Source: Paenibacillus sp. 1781tsa1
Lineage (GTDB): Bacteria > Bacillota > Bacilli > Paenibacillales > Paenibacillaceae
Direction: 5' to 3'
NCBI RefSeq assembly: GCF_024159265.1
Contig: NZ_JAMYWY010000001.1
Location: 248,001 to 312,000, forward strand
DNA length: 64,000 nucleotides
Position numbers and translations under genes: made by a program. Below are positions 34,803 to 43,697 of this stretch, piece by piece. The notes below the pieces were generated by a model. It worked only from the letters and a program-made list of their open reading frames with translations. It searched no databases and was not told the DNA's origin. Within the stretch, counting starts at the first letter, position 1. Each line of letters opens with the position of its first letter.

Positions 34803-37800
34803 CTAGTGTGGTACCTGGGATTGGAAATCGTTCCTGCTGGACTGATCGGCATGGTAAAAGACAATATCACCATCCTTCAGAGGCCAGGTTCTGCCCTGGA
34901 CGTCTGATGGCGTTTTGTTGAAACCTTCCATCTGCCATTGATTCATCAATGGTGCATGAATGTATTGCAGATGGGGTGTCTCTGTATTTCCATTCCGCAA
35001 GCTCTCCATATTGAAGTTCACCACGATGTAACCATTCTTCAGAAAAATATTCGATTTCTCATCCAGCTGATTCTGTCGGGCGAGGGGCACTAGATCCGTA
35101 CCTTTTGGTACGGCATATACATCCGCAGGCAAGCTGTACTCCCCGTACCAGCGCTGGATTGCTGCATTAGCCCGGTCTACATTGACCCCGGAAGGAATGC
35201 CCGTTTTGGGTCCAATGAGTGTCCGAATCGGAGCAGACAGGATCATCCAATCATAACGACCCACCCATGTTTTTTGATGGGAAGTCTGATCGACCAGGCG
35301 AACCATATGTTCCGCCAACGTACGTTGGTTGCGTTCTTCCGCTGACAGTTCATAAGTATACTGATAACGCGCGGTATCGCCTAACTCTGTGCCTGGTATA
35401 TTCCGAAGGCGTGAGTTCAGGACAACAAATCGTTTCTCCAGATCCTGCACCGATCCGATGCGAATCAGGCGTTCCTGGCCTCGATGGTAGTACAGATCTA
35501 CTTCTTGCCGGGAAGAACCGTCGTTACTCACAAAAGCAAAAGTGGGTGTAATTCGAATACCATCCTGTTTGCCAAACATATTGCCCTTGGTCTTCAGATC
35601 AAACTTGAAATGGTACCCTGTCTTTACAGTCGCGTTAGCGAATCCCTGCACCGGATGGCTTCCTGGTCGAATGGGTAATACAAATGGAGCCAGATTACCC
35701 CGTGGATCACTATCGATGCTATTCATTCCAGCCCAGTAGCTAAGGCCCGTTGGTTCGGGACTGCCCAGCCGTTTGCGAAATACATTTTCCCAGTTGTAAT
35801 CAGAGATATCCGTGACGTGAAAATCATATAACCTTCCGATGACATCTATCGGTACGGTGTCTGCTGCAACATGATGGGCCAGATTGGTATTGGCGTCCTG
35901 TTGCTCGGTATAGTTTGCAGGTGCATTCTCTGCAATATTGCGGAATGTAATATGGTATTTCCCCTCGTCTACCCATACAGGGAGATAAAATGTGGTATCC
36001 AGTTGATTGACCGGAATATCGACCCATGTCTTGGCAGGGATAAACTGACTCCGGTCTGCGTTGTAGACATCAAACGGGAATTGCACCTGTTTGGTTCGAA
36101 AATATTTGGCATAGTCCCGACTCCCATATCCAGGATAACTTGCTGCGTCCAAGTGCTGTCCCGATGTGGGGATTCGTACAATGAACGGACGTTCCAGAAT
36201 AAGTGCAGCGCTTGTTGGGTCCGGCACGGTTTTCTGATTATGCCGCTGATCATCCGATACCCAGGCGTAATTGACGACAGGGGTATGTACCGTGACGGTG
36301 TTGATGCCGTTAATCGGTAATAGCTTATTGGCGCCGCCATTCACGTTGCCTGGTAGCAAATCATAATAGATCTCACCAGAGCTTGTGGTGTTTGCTTTAT
36401 TCAGCAGGGAATTGCTGATCATATTACCCGGTTTGTACAGCACATCGCGACCGATCGTCGTTGGATTAGGGATGTTGGATGGTGTTGGGCCATCTTTGGT
36501 TGCTTCTACATCATTCATAATGGTTGTGTTGTTAAATTTCACTAGATCATTATTCACTTTACTTTGAGGTGTGTTGGATTCAGCCATCCCTTTTAACCGT
36601 GATGTATCATCAGGCACACTGGGAGGTTGGTTCAAACCACCTGTTAATTTGGGTGGAGTATATGAGATTGAAGTGGTTTGCCCTGGTCGTACATGGCTTT
36701 CTACGGATTCATCATTTTTAGACTCCAGTGTTGGTGGTGTGTATCCTGATGGATTCATCGTAACGGTCTCACCGGGCAAAGCGTAATTGTTCATGGTTGC
36801 TTTAGCGATCTTATATACTTCCAGGTTATTAATTTTCCAGTAGGAGTAGTCTCTTGTGATTTGGAAGTTGTATGGCTTGGGTACCGTGTCGTTCGCAGGT
36901 ACAGGTGTCCCTGGTCTACAACCATCTTCATCACATTCCTCTGGTCCAGGTACTGTCCACTCTCTGTCGTACGAGATTGTAACATTACAGTTGTATGTAA
37001 CTTTACCGCTCATTTTCGCCCAGGCTTGTTTAAACAGATAATTGTCAGCAAAGGCATTTGTGTAGAGTGATTCGGAAGTAGGTATTCCTTTTAACACATT
37101 GAATGTCTCATTGTCCCTGTTATCTGACTTGATAACACCGTTGGTATTTGGATCCAGATCATTCATGCTCATGATGGTTCCAGCAGAAGGTGGTCCAATC
37201 GTTGGTGTGCAACCTCCACCGCCTCCGTTACCGTCGCCCTCGCCAGTACCTGGGCTCTCTTCGACACCGATGTTTGTTGTGGTAGTTAGCTCAAAATCAT
37301 CCTTCTTCCATAATACGGTGATGGTTGTGGTTCCTCTGCTAACGGCTTGAACTACTCCGGAGTTACTCACGGTAGCGACACCAGGATTGGAAGATTCCCA
37401 TGTCGTTGTACCCCCGCTGCCAGTGTTTACATTGGTCTCCGCTCCAAAGTTCCCATCTCCATTTTTCGTTTTGACCGTTGCATTCAATTGTTTGGACTGG
37501 TTCAAGCTAAGTTGCCCGCCAGCGGTAAGGTTGATCTCTTTGGTTATTTCAACGAGACCTTTCCAGTAAAGATCTGTGTTGAAGATGTAATCTGCGGACC
37601 ATTTAGGGGAGTTATATTCTCTAGCATCTGTTGCATTAATAACGCCGCCTATTTTCATTGTAAACTTTGTTCTTCTACCATTGAAGGATTCAACAGAAAC
37701 AAGTTTAGGCATATTTAAATCTGCATTGTAATATTGGTTGTCGTCCATATAATGAGGCGTTAGGGAAACCTCGGTTAATTCTGAACGTGGATAAGGATCG

Positions 37801-38216
37801 CTGTTTTTATCCATGTATACTGCAGGTTTGTATACTTCCTTATCAAGATCAAGATCCACACAAACTGTCGAAGAAACAGGACGATTCGTTGAGGGGTCGT
37901 TAGTTAGCAAAATATGATCATTAGGCCCACTACATCCGCCATCAACACTCCATCTTAAATCATCAATTTGATAAATATAAATACCGAGATTGGTCATCTT
38001 CTGTCCTTCAACAGGTATAACTTTAAGTTGAGATTTCGCCGGTGTTTCAGGCACCATATATTGAGGCTTTATTACAGGTTTAGTACCAGGTCCGCCACCG
38101 GCGTGCACAAAAGAATAAGGTGTTAATAAAGAGCAGATGGTTAGAAAGGCTATCAGTAATTTACTGATAGCTGGCTTCAACCTTAAATCTTTTATCTTAT
38201 TTTGTATCGATGACAC
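34803..38216 (-). CDS. Very large secreted protein with Ig-like domain (DUF5704-like)
   Basis: 1137 residues, secreted by a signal peptide (hydrophobic stretch ISKLLIAFLTICSLL ending near VHAGG). No SLH or LPXTG motif is visible. Around residues 225-305 lies a BIG2-type bacterial Ig-like domain (LSLNQSKQLNATVKTK, GVATVSNSGVVQAVSRGTTTI). It is followed by a Gly-rich linker (EGDGNGGGGG), a Cys-containing region (CNVTISYDREW, EECDEDGCRPG) and a long beta-rich C-terminal half. I recall related Paenibacillus proteins annotated DUF5704, but not a function. The GTG start lies about 9 bases after GAGGGGG and the gene overlaps the end of the upstream SLH gene by 20 bases, so the two are translationally coupled and probably act together on the cell surface. 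Confidence 0.8.
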   Translation of the reverse strand: MSSIQNKIKDLRLKPAISKLLIAFLTICSLLTPYSFVHAGGGPGTKPVIKPQYMVPETPAKSQLKVIPVEGQKMTNLGIYIYQIDDLRWSVDGGCSGPNDHILLTNDPSTNRPVSSTVCVDLDLDKEVYKPAVYMDKNSDPYPRSELTEVSLTPHYMDDNQYYNADLNMPKLVSVESFNGRRTKFTMKIGGVINATDAREYNSPKWSADYIFNTDLYWKGLVEITKEINLTAGGQLSLNQSKQLNATVKTKNGDGNFGAETNVNTGSGGTTTWESSNPGVATVSNSGVVQAVSRGTTTITVLWKKDDFELTTTTNIGVEESPGTGEGDGNGGGGGCTPTIGPPSAGTIMSMNDLDPNTNGVIKSDNRDNETFNVLKGIPTSESLYTNAFADNYLFKQAWAKMSGKVTYNCNVTISYDREWTVPGPEECDEDGCRPGTPVPANDTVPKPYNFQITRDYSYWKINNLEVYKIAKATMNNYALPGETVTMNPSGYTPPTLESKNDESVESHVRPGQTTSISYTPPKLTGGLNQPPSVPDDTSRLKGMAESNTPQSKVNNDLVKFNNTTIMNDVEATKDGPTPSNIPNPTTIGRDVLYKPGNMISNSLLNKANTTSSGEIYYDLLPGNVNGGANKLLPINGINTVTVHTPVVNYAWVSDDQRHNQKTVPDPTSAALILERPFIVRIPTSGQHLDAASYPGYGSRDYAKYFRTKQVQFPFDVYNADRSQFIPAKTWVDIPVNQLDTTFYLPVWVDEGKYHITFRNIAENAPANYTEQQDANTNLAHHVAADTVPIDVIGRLYDFHVTDISDYNWENVFRKRLGSPEPTGLSYWAGMNSIDSDPRGNLAPFVLPIRPGSHPVQGFANATVKTGYHFKFDLKTKGNMFGKQDGIRITPTFAFVSNDGSSRQEVDLYYHRGQERLIRIGSVQDLEKRFVVLNSRLRNIPGTELGDTARYQYTYELSAEERNQRTLAEHMVRLVDQTSHQKTWVGRYDWMILSAPIRTLIGPKTGIPSGVNVDRANAAIQRWYGEYSLPADVYAVPKGTDLVPLARQNQLDEKSNIFLKNGYIVVNFNMESLRNGNTETPHLQYIHAPLMNQWQMEGFNKTPSDVQGRTWPLKDGDIVFYHADQSSRNDFQSQVPH

Positions 38217-39483
38217 TAAAGATTGCCCCCTCTTTGGTTTCTAAGGTTACAGCTCTTGTCACAGATTGATTAAAATGTAACATTCCTTGTGCCCAATATA
38301 CAGGATTTGTAACTCCAAAAACTCCTCTGTTCAAAGTGTAATCTCCTGTTTTTGGAGCTTCGTATGACAAAAATGATTTTGATTGAGGGGAAGTCATAGG
38401 ATTAAAGGTAGCTGAATTAAGGAGACTTCCGGCTTGTGGTTGGTTCATGGATGCCGATTTAATATTTAAAGCAAACTCAACGAAAGAAAAGTATCTATCA
38501 TTTTGCAGCTTTACTCCTTCATCTACAAAAACGGGATAATAAATACTACGGTTATTGCTAGCAACATTAGTATCTACAATAATCCAATTCAAAACTTTAA
38601 GATCAGCATAATTAGTATCTGTAACGATTTCTTTGTTTCTAACTTTCGAAAAGTCATTAGTCACAACTTCATCGTACTTCTGATTGCCAGATAGAATAAT
38701 TTTTCTTTCTGGTGTTTTTTTGTACGATGGCGCAATAATACTCAAATTCGTCCCCGTCAAACCCACCGCTCGCAGCTCATTCAGCCCCTGAAAATCAGCA
38801 GGTTTTGTCTTGGCAACTGCTGCATAACGGGCGATCAATACAGCTACTTCAGCTCGTGTTGTCCTACGATCTACACCAAATGTTTTATCGTTGGCTACAC
38901 TCATCAGTCCCGTTCCCAGGGCAACAGCGACTGCATTTTTTTGAGTGCTTGCGAGCTTACCTGTGAAATATTCCTTTGCAGGCACAACGGTGTTGGTTAC
39001 ATCAGAGAGTGCTTGTTTGTACTCAGGATCAACCACGGTTAGCCCTTGCGTCAGCCAAGTAGCCATCTCCCCTCGTTGAAGAGCACCTTGTGCATCCAAT
39101 TTTCCCTTGTAATTAGAAGGGCTGATAAAACCTTTTGCAATAGCAGTAGAGACACCACTTTTTGCCCACTCAGGTATGTCCGTGAAATTATTTTGTTCCT
39201 GTGTCGATGCATTAGGCTGGTCGGTTAAACGGCCAAGGATACTTGCCATTTCAGCTTTGGTAACCGGTGAACTTGGTTTAAATGTCCCGTCAGCATACCC
39301 CTTGAAATAACCTTGTTCCACGGCCAAATTAATTGCTGAGGATGCCCAGTGTGTAGCCGGAACGTCTTTGAATTTAGTTGTAGCTTGTGCAGCTTCTACA
39401 GGATTGCCAATGCCTCCAAAACCTACGATCCCCCCTGTTAATATAGCCAATGCCGTTGCGCCGGAAATCATCATTTTTTTCAT
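38197..39483 (-). CDS. S-layer homology (SLH) domain protein with novel C-terminal domain
   Basis: 428 residues: signal peptide (ALAILTGGIVGFGG, cut near VEAAQA) and three SLH repeats in residues about 35-220 (HWASSAINLAVEQGYFKGYADG; WAKSGVSTAIAKGFISPS; RRTTRAEVAVLIARYAA). SLH repeats bind pyruvylated secondary cell-wall polymer. The last 200 residues are not recognised; they contain YYPVFVDEG, a motif also seen as FYLPVWVDEG in the downstream partner. The ATG lies 8 bases after GGAGAGGAG. It likely anchors or displays the big downstream protein on the wall; that is inference. Confidence 0.88.
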   Translation of the reverse strand: MKKMMISGATALAILTGGIVGFGGIGNPVEAAQATTKFKDVPATHWASSAINLAVEQGYFKGYADGTFKPSSPVTKAEMASILGRLTDQPNASTQEQNNFTDIPEWAKSGVSTAIAKGFISPSNYKGKLDAQGALQRGEMATWLTQGLTVVDPEYKQALSDVTNTVVPAKEYFTGKLASTQKNAVAVALGTGLMSVANDKTFGVDRRTTRAEVAVLIARYAAVAKTKPADFQGLNELRAVGLTGTNLSIIAPSYKKTPERKIILSGNQKYDEVVTNDFSKVRNKEIVTDTNYADLKVLNWIIVDTNVASNNRSIYYPVFVDEGVKLQNDRYFSFVEFALNIKSASMNQPQAGSLLNSATFNPMTSPQSKSFLSYEAPKTGDYTLNRGVFGVTNPVYWAQGMLHFNQSVTRAVTLETKEGAIFSVIDTK

Positions 39484-39708
39484 GAATCTTACTCCTCTCC
39501 ATTGTAGTTTGTTGTTTTTGATATGTACGAGTTAGGTTACTAGATACTAAATTTGTAATATTAATGAATATTCTACCATGTAATACTAGGCTGTTGGTAT
39601 GATTTATCAATATGTTTTCTCCTCTCCACACAACTCTCACTAATTCTCTAGACCTATATTCCCTCAAAAAAACACAAAAAAAGGCCACGAATCCGCAGAT
39701 TCATAGCC
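39484..39708. other. AT-rich upstream region of the SLH operon
   Basis: No supported gene. The leftward terminator of csaA lies at its right end. The rest is AT-rich and should hold the promoter of the SLH operon, but I cannot assign -35/-10 boxes with confidence. Confidence 0.5.
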
Positions 39709-39712
39709 TTAT
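39673..39712 (-). terminator. Leftward terminator downstream of csaA
   Basis: Read leftward, AAGGCTATGAATC pairs with GATTCGTGGCCTT around a short loop and is followed by TTTTTTTG. It ends csaA transcription and separates it from the SLH operon. Confidence 0.8.
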
Positions 39713-39816
39713 GCTTTAAGGTCTCCAACATATGTAGTTCCTTCATCAATAATCAATACATCAAGAATACTCGATTTCCAAACATTTGAAAAGCCCATAT
39801 TCTTTTTACTCAACAT
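39709..39816 (-). CDS. Possible 35-residue ORF between csaA and its terminator
   Basis: An ATG at 39816 opens 35 codons on the csaA strand, ending exactly in the terminator stem. The sequence (MGFSNVWKSSILDVL, then IIDEGTTYVGDLKA) has a faint similarity to leucine-rich surface repeats, so it may be a gene remnant. No convincing ribosome binding site is visible. Treat as doubtful. Confidence 0.25.
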   Translation of the reverse strand: MLSKKNMGFSNVWKSSILDVLIIDEGTTYVGDLKA

Positions 39817-39820
39817 AAAG

Positions 39821-40150
39821 TCAGGCTATCGGTGTTCCATTAGGCAATGGGCTATCCGGTGTAAGCAAGACAACATCGCCTTCACCAGGCACACCGCCTA
39901 GCACGAGTACTTCAGAGACAAAACCGGCAATCCGCCGGGGTGGAAAATTAACTACCGCAACGACCTGTTTGCCGATGATCATGTCAGGCGTGTATCGTTG
40001 GGTAATCTGAGCACTAGAGCGTTTAAGACCAAGTGGTCCGAAGTCGATCGTCATTTTAATAGCGGGTATGCGAGCCTTGGGGAAGGGTTCGGCTTCCACC
40101 ACTGTACCAACCCGGATATCATGCTGCATGAACTCTTCAAAAGTAGCCAT
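39821..40150 (-). CDS. csaA: CsaA chaperone-like tRNA-binding-domain protein
   Basis: 109 residues, the normal CsaA length. The protein is one EMAP-II/Trbp111-type OB-fold domain (DIRVGTVVEAEPFPKARIPA, SAQITQRYTP, VVAVVNFPPRRIAGFVSEVLVLG, ending in LPNGTPI). In B. subtilis CsaA acts as a dimeric secretion-related chaperone that binds SecA and unfolded preproteins. AGGAG lies upstream of the ATG. It is monocistronic with its own terminator. Confidence 0.93.
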   Translation of the reverse strand: MATFEEFMQHDIRVGTVVEAEPFPKARIPAIKMTIDFGPLGLKRSSAQITQRYTPDMIIGKQVVAVVNFPPRRIAGFVSEVLVLGGVPGEGDVVLLTPDSPLPNGTPIA

Positions 40151-40200
40151 AGGGAGAGATCTCCTTTCAATTATGGGATTATTATAAATGAAGAATCAAC

Positions 40201-40240
40201 AAAAAATCCAGATTACGCGGTATCGTAACCTGGATTTCTG
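40201..40240 (-). terminator. Leftward terminator of udk
   Basis: Read leftward, AAATCCAGGTTACG pairs with CGTAATCTGGATTT and is followed by TTTTTG. Confidence 0.85.
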
Positions 40241-40260
40241 TTCTATTGCTTTGCAGCATA

Positions 40261-40893
40261 TTAAGCGCCGTTCCAATTTTCCCCGGTGAGATATTTCTCG
40301 GTGAGGATGGATAACATCTGAATACCTACTTCATTATGTCCGCCTTCTGGAATAATGATATCGGCATACTTTTTGGATGGCTCGATAAAAGCATCGTGCA
40401 TCGGTTTTACCGTTTCGAGATATTGTTTGTACACGGATTGGATCGTGCGTCCGCGTTCTTCAATGTCCCGTAGTACTCTGCGCAGAATTCGCACATCGGA
40501 GTCGGTATCAACAAATACTTTGATGTCCATCAGACTGCGAAGATGTTCGTCAATCAACACATGCAATCCTTCTACAATGACAATATGGTTCGGTGCCAGT
40601 TCAACCGTCTCATTGGCAGCACGATTATCTATGGTGAAGTCATATACGGGAGCATACGCCGCTTGGCCTTTTTTCAACAAAGTGAGATGCTCAATCAACA
40701 GATCATTGTCGAATGCAAACGGGTGATCGTAATTGGTGAGTCGGCGTTGCTCAGGTGTGAGCTGCGACTGGTCTTTGTAATAATTGTCTTGGGATATAAA
40801 CGTGACTTTACCTGATCCCAGACGGTCTATGACGGAGCGAGCTACCGTCGTTTTACCGGAGCCGGTTCCTCCGGCGATACCAATAATGAGCAT
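40261..40893 (-). CDS. udk: Uridine kinase
   Basis: 210 residues. Udk phosphorylates uridine and cytidine to UMP and CMP in pyrimidine salvage. P-loop GGTGSGKTT (residues about 8-16), ISQDNYYKD, NYDHPFAFD, VIVEGLHVLID and the lid region VRILRRVLRDIEERGR all match. The end is slightly shorter than some homologues but complete. GGGAGG lies about 14 bases upstream of the ATG. It has its own terminator, so it is monocistronic. Confidence 0.95.
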   Translation of the reverse strand: MLIIGIAGGTGSGKTTVARSVIDRLGSGKVTFISQDNYYKDQSQLTPEQRRLTNYDHPFAFDNDLLIEHLTLLKKGQAAYAPVYDFTIDNRAANETVELAPNHIVIVEGLHVLIDEHLRSLMDIKVFVDTDSDVRILRRVLRDIEERGRTIQSVYKQYLETVKPMHDAFIEPSKKYADIIIPEGGHNEVGIQMLSILTEKYLTGENWNGA

Positions 40894-41097
40894 GGTTGTT
40901 CCATAAGCCTCCCTAAAATGGCAGCATGATGAATGGATAAAAGCGCATCAGAAATCCTTCGTTCATAGCCTTTATCCACATGTCTGTCTCTGAATACACA
41001 ATTCCTTCATTGTACCATAGCAGACGGCTTTTTTCATCTTGGTGTATGGACCATGTTTTGCCTTCAGGGGCTTTATGCTTACTTGTTCATATTCATT

Positions 41098-41679
41098 TTA
41101 CTGGATATCTTTGGATGATACTCCCCGCGGTGACTCCCATAGGGCCAGCAGGCGCTGTCCGATGGAACTTTTTGTGAACATATTCAGGATGACATAACCA
41201 AGGACACATCCTGTTGTATTGGCTATCAGATCGTTCAGATCGGTACTGCGACCGTTGCCTAAGGTTGCTCGAAGTAGCAACTGTGTTATTTCAATGAGGA
41301 AACTTACGCTCAATCCTGCGAATGCTGCTGTTCGTATCGAGTGAATCCAAGGCTTGATGAAAGGAAGCATGAACCCCAGTGGCATAAACAGCACAATGTT
41401 GAGGAGAAAGCTTGCTGCATCTGCAGTCAGAAGCGGAATCCATTGAATACTTTGATACCATGGGGTCTGATTGGCATAGATTCCGATGTTCACGTCGATA
41501 GGGAAAAATACAAAGTGCATAACGCCCAACAAATATATGACAAATGCGAGTATCGACACATAATGTCTGACCGTATACCTGGTTTTGCTCACCCTGACAT
41601 GGAGCATCAGGGCGAGCAGGACCAGAACGAATAATGGACCAAGTACGATGGGAGATGAGATTGAATATTGGATGGACAT
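41098..41679 (-). CDS. VanZ-family membrane protein
   Basis: About 193 residues with five or six TM segments and the VanZ signatures NIVLFMPLGFMLPFI, FLIEITQLLL and STDLNDLIANTTGCVLGY. VanZ proteins confer low-level teicoplanin resistance in Tn1546, but most chromosomal homologues have no known role. The ATG at 41679 follows GGAGGAG by 7 bases; a TTG six codons upstream overlaps that site and is rejected. It follows the ECF sigma/DUF4179 genes by 33 bases and is probably in their operon. Confidence 0.85.
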   Translation of the reverse strand: MSIQYSISSPIVLGPLFVLVLLALMLHVRVSKTRYTVRHYVSILAFVIYLLGVMHFVFFPIDVNIGIYANQTPWYQSIQWIPLLTADAASFLLNIVLFMPLGFMLPFIKPWIHSIRTAAFAGLSVSFLIEITQLLLRATLGNGRSTDLNDLIANTTGCVLGYVILNMFTKSSIGQRLLALWESPRGVSSKDIQ

Positions 41680-41712
41680 GGGATGGCTCCTCCACAAGGA
41701 AATGAGATCAGG

Positions 41713-42837
41713 CTATTGAAGCGGAATCTTCATTTCCATTCCCTTGATGAATTGAGTGTCTTTAACCTCTTCCGTAAAATCATCCTTGATCTCGAAAGGT
41801 TTCACTATCAGATATTTTACATCCTTGGCAGTTGTGGCATATATGTGTTCGGATGTTAATTGGGTTCCCTTATAGGTGCCCTCGCCGCTAAGTGAGGTCA
41901 GTTGCCGCCCTTGATCATCATAGACGGCAAATCCGATGTGACTCAGCTGCTCCTGCTCTTTTGCCGTAAGAGTACTCTTATCGTTCAATCTGATAACAGT
42001 AGTTAGGCGGGTAGTGACAGGGGTAACCTCAGCCTCCGTAACAGCGGCCGTATACAGATCGTTGGTCATGGCTGTGTTAGGCAGAACCTGATGAATGTTT
42101 TCTGTTGATTTGGCAAAAGGAACCGTCAACTCGAACTCATGATCGATGCCCTGCAACGTCAATTGAACCTTGGCGTCGAACTGATCCGGCAATTGTGCCG
42201 CTCCCTGATCGGAGGAAATGACCTGCTCAAAGAGCAGTGTATTTGGCTGCGTTTCTCCTACCGAACTATAGAACAGTCCGCTATCCGAAAGGGACCCGTC
42301 GACTTTGAAAAAGACATTCTCAATTCCGCTGCTCAGTTTTACGATGTCCTTGCCATTGTCATATTCGCCTTGATTCAGATTAGGCGCAGTGAAATGAACC
42401 AGAAACGCAGCACGGGTACCGTCATAAACTGTTTCAAGGACTTCCAGTTTCACATCCTGGTAAGCGATCTTGCTGTTAACAGGGGTAGTCAAGCCGTCGT
42501 TGCCCGCCGTTCGCAGACCCATATCGGCTTCAATTGAGCTGAAGAGGCTTCCTACGAGTGGGATATTGCGCAAGGAGGCAGCCATGGCCGGTGATACAAA
42601 GCCGGATGCAAATACGGTCACGCCCAATACTCCGGCTGCGATCGTTGCAGCTGCAGCCTTGTGCCATCGCTTGTTCCGGCGACTGGAGCGCATAATCTGT
42701 TCGCTTTTCAATGGGTTTGGGGACGCCGGCAGAGAATCAAGTGTGGCATCAATCCGGTTACGAACGAGTTCAGACATCAGAGGACGCTCCTTTGCTTGGT
42801 TTTTTAATTCCTGATCGATATTAAACGGGTTTGACAT
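41713..42837 (-). CDS. DUF4179-type membrane protein, probable anti-sigma factor
   Basis: 374 residues. A cytoplasmic N-terminus of about 58 residues with a basic end (RSSRRNKRWHKA), one TM (AAAATIAAGVLGVTVFASGF), then the AASLRNIPLVGSLFSS motif that begins the DUF4179 extracytoplasmic domain. A beta-rich C-terminal domain follows. Genes of this family sit next to ECF sigma factors and probably sequester them until an envelope signal arrives. Its start overlaps the end of the sigma gene by 17 bases, so translation is coupled. GGGAGG lies upstream. Confidence 0.85.
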   Translation of the reverse strand: MSNPFNIDQELKNQAKERPLMSELVRNRIDATLDSLPASPNPLKSEQIMRSSRRNKRWHKAAAATIAAGVLGVTVFASGFVSPAMAASLRNIPLVGSLFSSIEADMGLRTAGNDGLTTPVNSKIAYQDVKLEVLETVYDGTRAAFLVHFTAPNLNQGEYDNGKDIVKLSSGIENVFFKVDGSLSDSGLFYSSVGETQPNTLLFEQVISSDQGAAQLPDQFDAKVQLTLQGIDHEFELTVPFAKSTENIHQVLPNTAMTNDLYTAAVTEAEVTPVTTRLTTVIRLNDKSTLTAKEQEQLSHIGFAVYDDQGRQLTSLSGEGTYKGTQLTSEHIYATTAKDVKYLIVKPFEIKDDFTEEVKDTQFIKGMEMKIPLQ

Positions 42838-43357
42838 GTAAGTTTACCTCCCGAAAATTTTTGAATTTCTGATATAACTCCTGCCTTGCCCGAGTAAGTC
42901 TCATTTTCACTGCACTTTCGGAAATATTCAGCGTATCGGCGACTTGACGCAGGGATAGGTCCTCAAAATAATGCAAAACGACTACAATTCGTTTCGATTC
43001 CTCCAGACGGTCTACCGCTTCTCGCATATCAACCTCATCGTAGGGACTGGAATGCTCCCGCTTTTCTGAAGGTACTTCCGCATAAGCGGTGGAGAGAGAG
43101 CGGCGAGACAGCATCGTGTTGCATTCATTGATGAGGATGCGATACAGCCAGGTTTTGAAATACCGGGGTTCCCGGAGTGTATGCACCGATTTATATGCGT
43201 TCAGAATGGTCTCCTGAATGGCATCGGCCACATCCTCCTCTTTTCGCAGCATGGATTTTGCCGTATTGTACAAAGAGTTTTCAATGTCTCGAATAAGCCG
43301 GATAAAGGCTTCACGATCTCCTTGGATGGCCTGGTTAACGAGATCGGTTGAATCCAT
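42821..43357 (-). CDS. ECF RNA polymerase sigma factor (SigW/SigV-like)
   Basis: 178 residues with sigma region 2 (EAFIRLIRDIENSLYNTAKSML, DVADAIQETILNAYKSVHTL, YFKTWLYRILINECNTML) and region 4 (EESKRIVVVLHYFEDLSLRQVADTLNISESAVKMRLTRAR-type block). ECF sigma factors direct envelope-stress genes. The start at 43357 follows AAGGAG by about 9 bases; an earlier ATG 30 codons upstream has no such site. It forms an operon with its probable DUF4179 anti-sigma factor and a VanZ-like gene. Confidence 0.93.
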   Translation of the reverse strand: MDSTDLVNQAIQGDREAFIRLIRDIENSLYNTAKSMLRKEEDVADAIQETILNAYKSVHTLREPRYFKTWLYRILINECNTMLSRRSLSTAYAEVPSEKREHSSPYDEVDMREAVDRLEESKRIVVVLHYFEDLSLRQVADTLNISESAVKMRLTRARQELYQKFKNFREVNLHVKPV

Positions 43358-43556
43358 GGATAACAGCTCCTTTCGTATTGGAGGGATGAAGCCAGCACTT
43401 GGCTGGTTTTGATATGAATTAGACTGGCGGGTAGGGCATATGGTCACATTTATTTTTATAATTTTTAAAAAAAAGAGCGTTGTTATATATGACGTATCGG
43501 TTCTCTATGATCCCTTCAATGCTAAGAAAGGTTGATTTTTCCTGAAGATTGGATGA

Positions 43557-43584
43557 TTGACTTTTTCGAAAACAGCACTATAAT
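43557..43584 (+). promoter_or_regulatory. Sigma-A promoter of the beta-glucoside operon
   Basis: TTGACT (-35) and TATAAT (-10) with a 16-base spacer. It lies about 20 bases before the first RAT sequence, as expected for a BglG-controlled leader. Confidence 0.8.
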
Positions 43585-43603
43585 AAACTTATATTCATAA
43601 CAC

Positions 43604-43633
43604 GGACTGTTACTGGGGAAACCAGGCATGACC
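43604..43633 (+). promoter_or_regulatory. RAT ribonucleic antiterminator 1
   Basis: A 30-base sequence starting GGACTGTTACTG and ending CAGGCATGACC matches the RAT consensus bound by LicT/BglG/SacY antiterminators. Its 3' end overlaps the 5' arm of the terminator, so bound protein would prevent termination. Confidence 0.9.
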
Positions 43634-43676
43634 GAATTCGATTGCTTTACTGTAATCGCTTTCGGTCTTTTTTTAT
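43630..43676 (+). terminator. RAT-controlled terminator in the bgl leader
   Basis: GACCGAA and TTCGGTC, with inner GATTGC/GTAATC pairing, followed by a long T-run. It precedes the antiterminator gene, so the regulator controls its own production. Confidence 0.9.
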
Positions 43677-43697
43677 TTTTGTTGGGGGGTGAGAACA

